Assembly: GCA_002862125.1 (NCBI GenBank)
Contig: PHSP01000003.1
Span: 434,001-498,000 of the forward strand
DNA from: Methylobacter sp. KS41
Lineage (GTDB): Bacteria > Pseudomonadota > Gammaproteobacteria > Methylococcales > Methylomonadaceae
Direction of reading: 5' to 3'
Length of the DNA stretch: 64,000 nucleotides
The notes below the pieces were generated by a model. The model was not told the origin of the DNA, did no database searches, and worked only from the letters and a program-made list of their open reading frames with translations. Below, in pieces: positions 62,202-64,000 of this stretch. The stretch's first letter is position 1; each line of letters starts with the position of its first letter. The translations under genes and the position numbers were made by a program.

Positions 62202-64000
62202 ATGAAGATACAAACTTACGAAGTCCTGTTATTTCTCGCTGTATTTCTGACTGCCTGCGATGTTTCGCCGCTTAACGATCCTTATCCGGAGAACGAAAGC
62301 AAACTTTCGATTTTGTATCAATCCTTTTCAGAGCGTCCCAAGCATCTGGATCCTGCTGTTGCCTACAGTGAAAATGAATATGCCTTTATCGCACAGATTT
62401 ATGAGCCTCCGTTTCAATATCATTACCTGAAAAGACCTTATCAATTGACGCCCTTGACGGCAAGCAAAATGCCGGAAATCAATTACCTGAATAAACAAGG
62501 CGAAAAATTAGGCGAGGATGCAAAGGAATCTGACATTGCCTATACCGATTATGTGATTGATATTCAGCCCAATATCCAATACCAGCCGCATCCGGCGTTG
62601 GCAAAAAATGAACGGGGCGATTATATCTATCATCACCTGACCGAAGCGCAAATCCAGTCACTCAACACGCTGAACGATTTTAAAGAAACCGGCTCGCGTG
62701 AACTTACCGCTGAAGATTATGTTTACCAAATCAAGCGCTTGGCGAACCCTAAAATTCAGTCTCCGATTGCTGAAATTATGAAAAATTATATCGTGGGTTT
62801 TGATGATTTTTCTAAACAAGCCAGTGATAAACAAAAGACTGATATTAAAAATATGCCGATGTCCGGCGTTGAGGCCATCAATCGTTATCGATATAGCGTA
62901 CGAATTAAAGGCAAATACCCCCAATTCAGATTCTGGCTGGCGATGCCTTTTTTCTCGGCCATGCCTTGGGAAGCCGATGTGTTTTATGATCAGTCTGGTT
63001 TATCAGACAAAAATATTACGCTGGACTGGTTTCCACTTGGCACAGGCCCTTATTTACTGGCGGAAAACAATCCCAACCGGCGTATGATTTTACTTAAAAA
63101 TCCCCTGTTTCATTTGGAAAAGTATCCGTCGGAAGGCGAGCCTGAAGATAAACAGAATGGTTTGTTAATTGATGCCGGAAAACGGTTGCCATTTATCGAT
63201 AAAGTCGAATTTATGCTGGAAAAGGAAACCATTCCCTATTGGACTAAATTCTTGCAGGGTTATTATGATGCGTCGGGTATCTCTTCGGACAGTTTTGATC
63301 AGGCCGTTCAATTTACCGGTAGCGGCGGCGTTGCATTAACCAGTTCCATGAAGAAAAAGGGCGTACGGATGCAAACCCTGGTAGAAACGTCCATTTTCTA
63401 TATGGGCTTCAACATGCTGGATACAACCGTTGGCGGTGATAGCGAAAGAGCTAGAAAGCTGCGTCAGGCGATAGCTATTGCCGTCGATTATGAGGAATAT
63501 ATTTCCATATTCAGAAATGGCCGAGGGGTTGTCGCTCAGGGCGTTATACCGCCCGGTATTTTTGGTTATGTGGAAGGTAAGGATGGTATCAATTCCTATA
63601 GTTACGATTGGGTGGACGGCAAGCCGCAACGAAAAAAAATCGATGTGGCAAGGAAGCTAGTGGCAGAGGCCGGCTATCCCGATGGCATCGATCCAAAAAC
63701 CGGGGAAGCGTTGATTTTGTATTTTGATACGACTTCAGTCAGTATTGATGACCGCCCCACCATGAACTGGTATCGCAAACAGTTTGAGAAACTGGGCATT
63801 ACACTGGTCATTCGCGCCACTGATTACAACCGCTTTCAGGAAAAAATGCGGGCGGGCAATGAGCAGATTTTTGTTTGGGGCTGGAATGCCGATTATCCTG
63901 ATCCTGAAAATTTATTTTTCCTGTTGTACGGCGCCAACTCAAAAGTCAAACACGGCGGTGAAAATGCTGTTAATTATCAAAATCCTGAATTTGATCGCTT
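62202..64000 (+). CDS. Oligopeptide/dipeptide ABC transporter substrate-binding lipoprotein (partial)
   Basis: The frame is open from 62202 to the end of the window, at least 599 codons, so the 3' end is missing. The N-terminus is a lipoprotein signal (YEVLLFLAVFLTAC, lipobox LTAC). The mature part belongs to the SBP_bac_5 family: LYQSFSERPKHLDPAVAYSE, LRQAIAIAVDYEEY and VWGWNADYPDPENLFFLLYG. It probably delivers peptides or similar solutes to an ABC permease just outside the window, possibly the Yej- or Opp-type given the LFFLLYG variation. An alternative ATG lies at 62184. Start is divergent from fabI. Confidence 0.9.
   Translation, partial: MKIQTYEVLLFLAVFLTACDVSPLNDPYPENESKLSILYQSFSERPKHLDPAVAYSENEYAFIAQIYEPPFQYHYLKRPYQLTPLTASKMPEINYLNKQGEKLGEDAKESDIAYTDYVIDIQPNIQYQPHPALAKNERGDYIYHHLTEAQIQSLNTLNDFKETGSRELTAEDYVYQIKRLANPKIQSPIAEIMKNYIVGFDDFSKQASDKQKTDIKNMPMSGVEAINRYRYSVRIKGKYPQFRFWLAMPFFSAMPWEADVFYDQSGLSDKNITLDWFPLGTGPYLLAENNPNRRMILLKNPLFHLEKYPSEGEPEDKQNGLLIDAGKRLPFIDKVEFMLEKETIPYWTKFLQGYYDASGISSDSFDQAVQFTGSGGVALTSSMKKKGVRMQTLVETSIFYMGFNMLDTTVGGDSERARKLRQAIAIAVDYEEYISIFRNGRGVVAQGVIPPGIFGYVEGKDGINSYSYDWVDGKPQRKKIDVARKLVAEAGYPDGIDPKTGEALILYFDTTSVSIDDRPTMNWYRKQFEKLGITLVIRATDYNRFQEKMRAGNEQIFVWGWNADYPDPENLFFLLYGANSKVKHGGENAVNYQNPEFDR

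Overview
The window looks like chromosome of a gammaproteobacterium of moderate GC, most plausibly a methanotroph-like member of the Methylococcales. The evidence is indirect: an smc-zipA-ligA cluster (zipA is gammaproteobacterial), a PEP-CTERM-type sorted protein, a RegBA redox two-component system, a B-type (ba3-like) heme-copper oxidase, Pga exopolysaccharide genes and very dense REP-like palindromes. No methane-oxidation gene lies in the window, so the assignment is an inference.

Layout. 0-3.2 kb: aminotransferase, mobA, a Uma2 nuclease-fold protein and a small lipoprotein. 3.3-8.6 kb: an accessory graveyard with unknown small genes, an RHS/YD-repeat fragment, an IS110-family (IS1111-type) element inserted into a REP-like palindrome, nested direct and inverted repeats, a membrane-anchored TPR protein, a filamentous-haemagglutinin fragment and an ISAs1 transposase remnant. 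8.6-18.5 kb: an MFS exporter, a DUF2780 lipoprotein, an AIPR-family putative abortive-infection gene flanked on both sides by decayed REP-associated tyrosine transposases (RAYT), a sigma-54 activator, an orphan MlaC-like protein and a lipoprotein. 18.5-23.4 kb: a MITE-like repeat and an island of small unknown genes, including a TM protein with a cytosolic domain, a 4-TM protein coupled to a gene cut by an amber codon, and a DUF6883-DUF4926 pair.

23.5-27.2 kb: an oxidase operon (subunits IIa, II, I and a dihaem cytochrome c) and a cupin. 27.8-33 kb: an elastin-like repeat protein, a tightly coupled operon ending in a sulfotransferase and an arylsulfotransferase-like gene interrupted by an ochre codon, a structured noncoding element and a PEP-CTERM protein. 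33-42 kb: mfd, pgaBCD without pgaA, and a family 5 uracil-DNA glycosylase. 42-49 kb: an alanine/glycine symporter, regBA with a readable promoter and a possible divergent small RNA, msrA, hslO, a membrane-anchored AlbA_2 protein and aqpZ. 49.6-64 kb is conserved core: smc, zipA, ligA, lon, hupB, tRNA-Val, tRNA-Asp, ppiD, fabI, and an oligopeptide-binding lipoprotein cut by the window edge.

Functionally the right half is housekeeping (chromosome structure, division, DNA repair, proteostasis, lipid synthesis, redox sensing). The left half is accessory and repeat-rich. The most notable unexplained parts are the 20-23.4 kb island, the sulfotransferase operon, the RegBA intergenic region, the IS1111-type element and the folded element at 31.7 kb.
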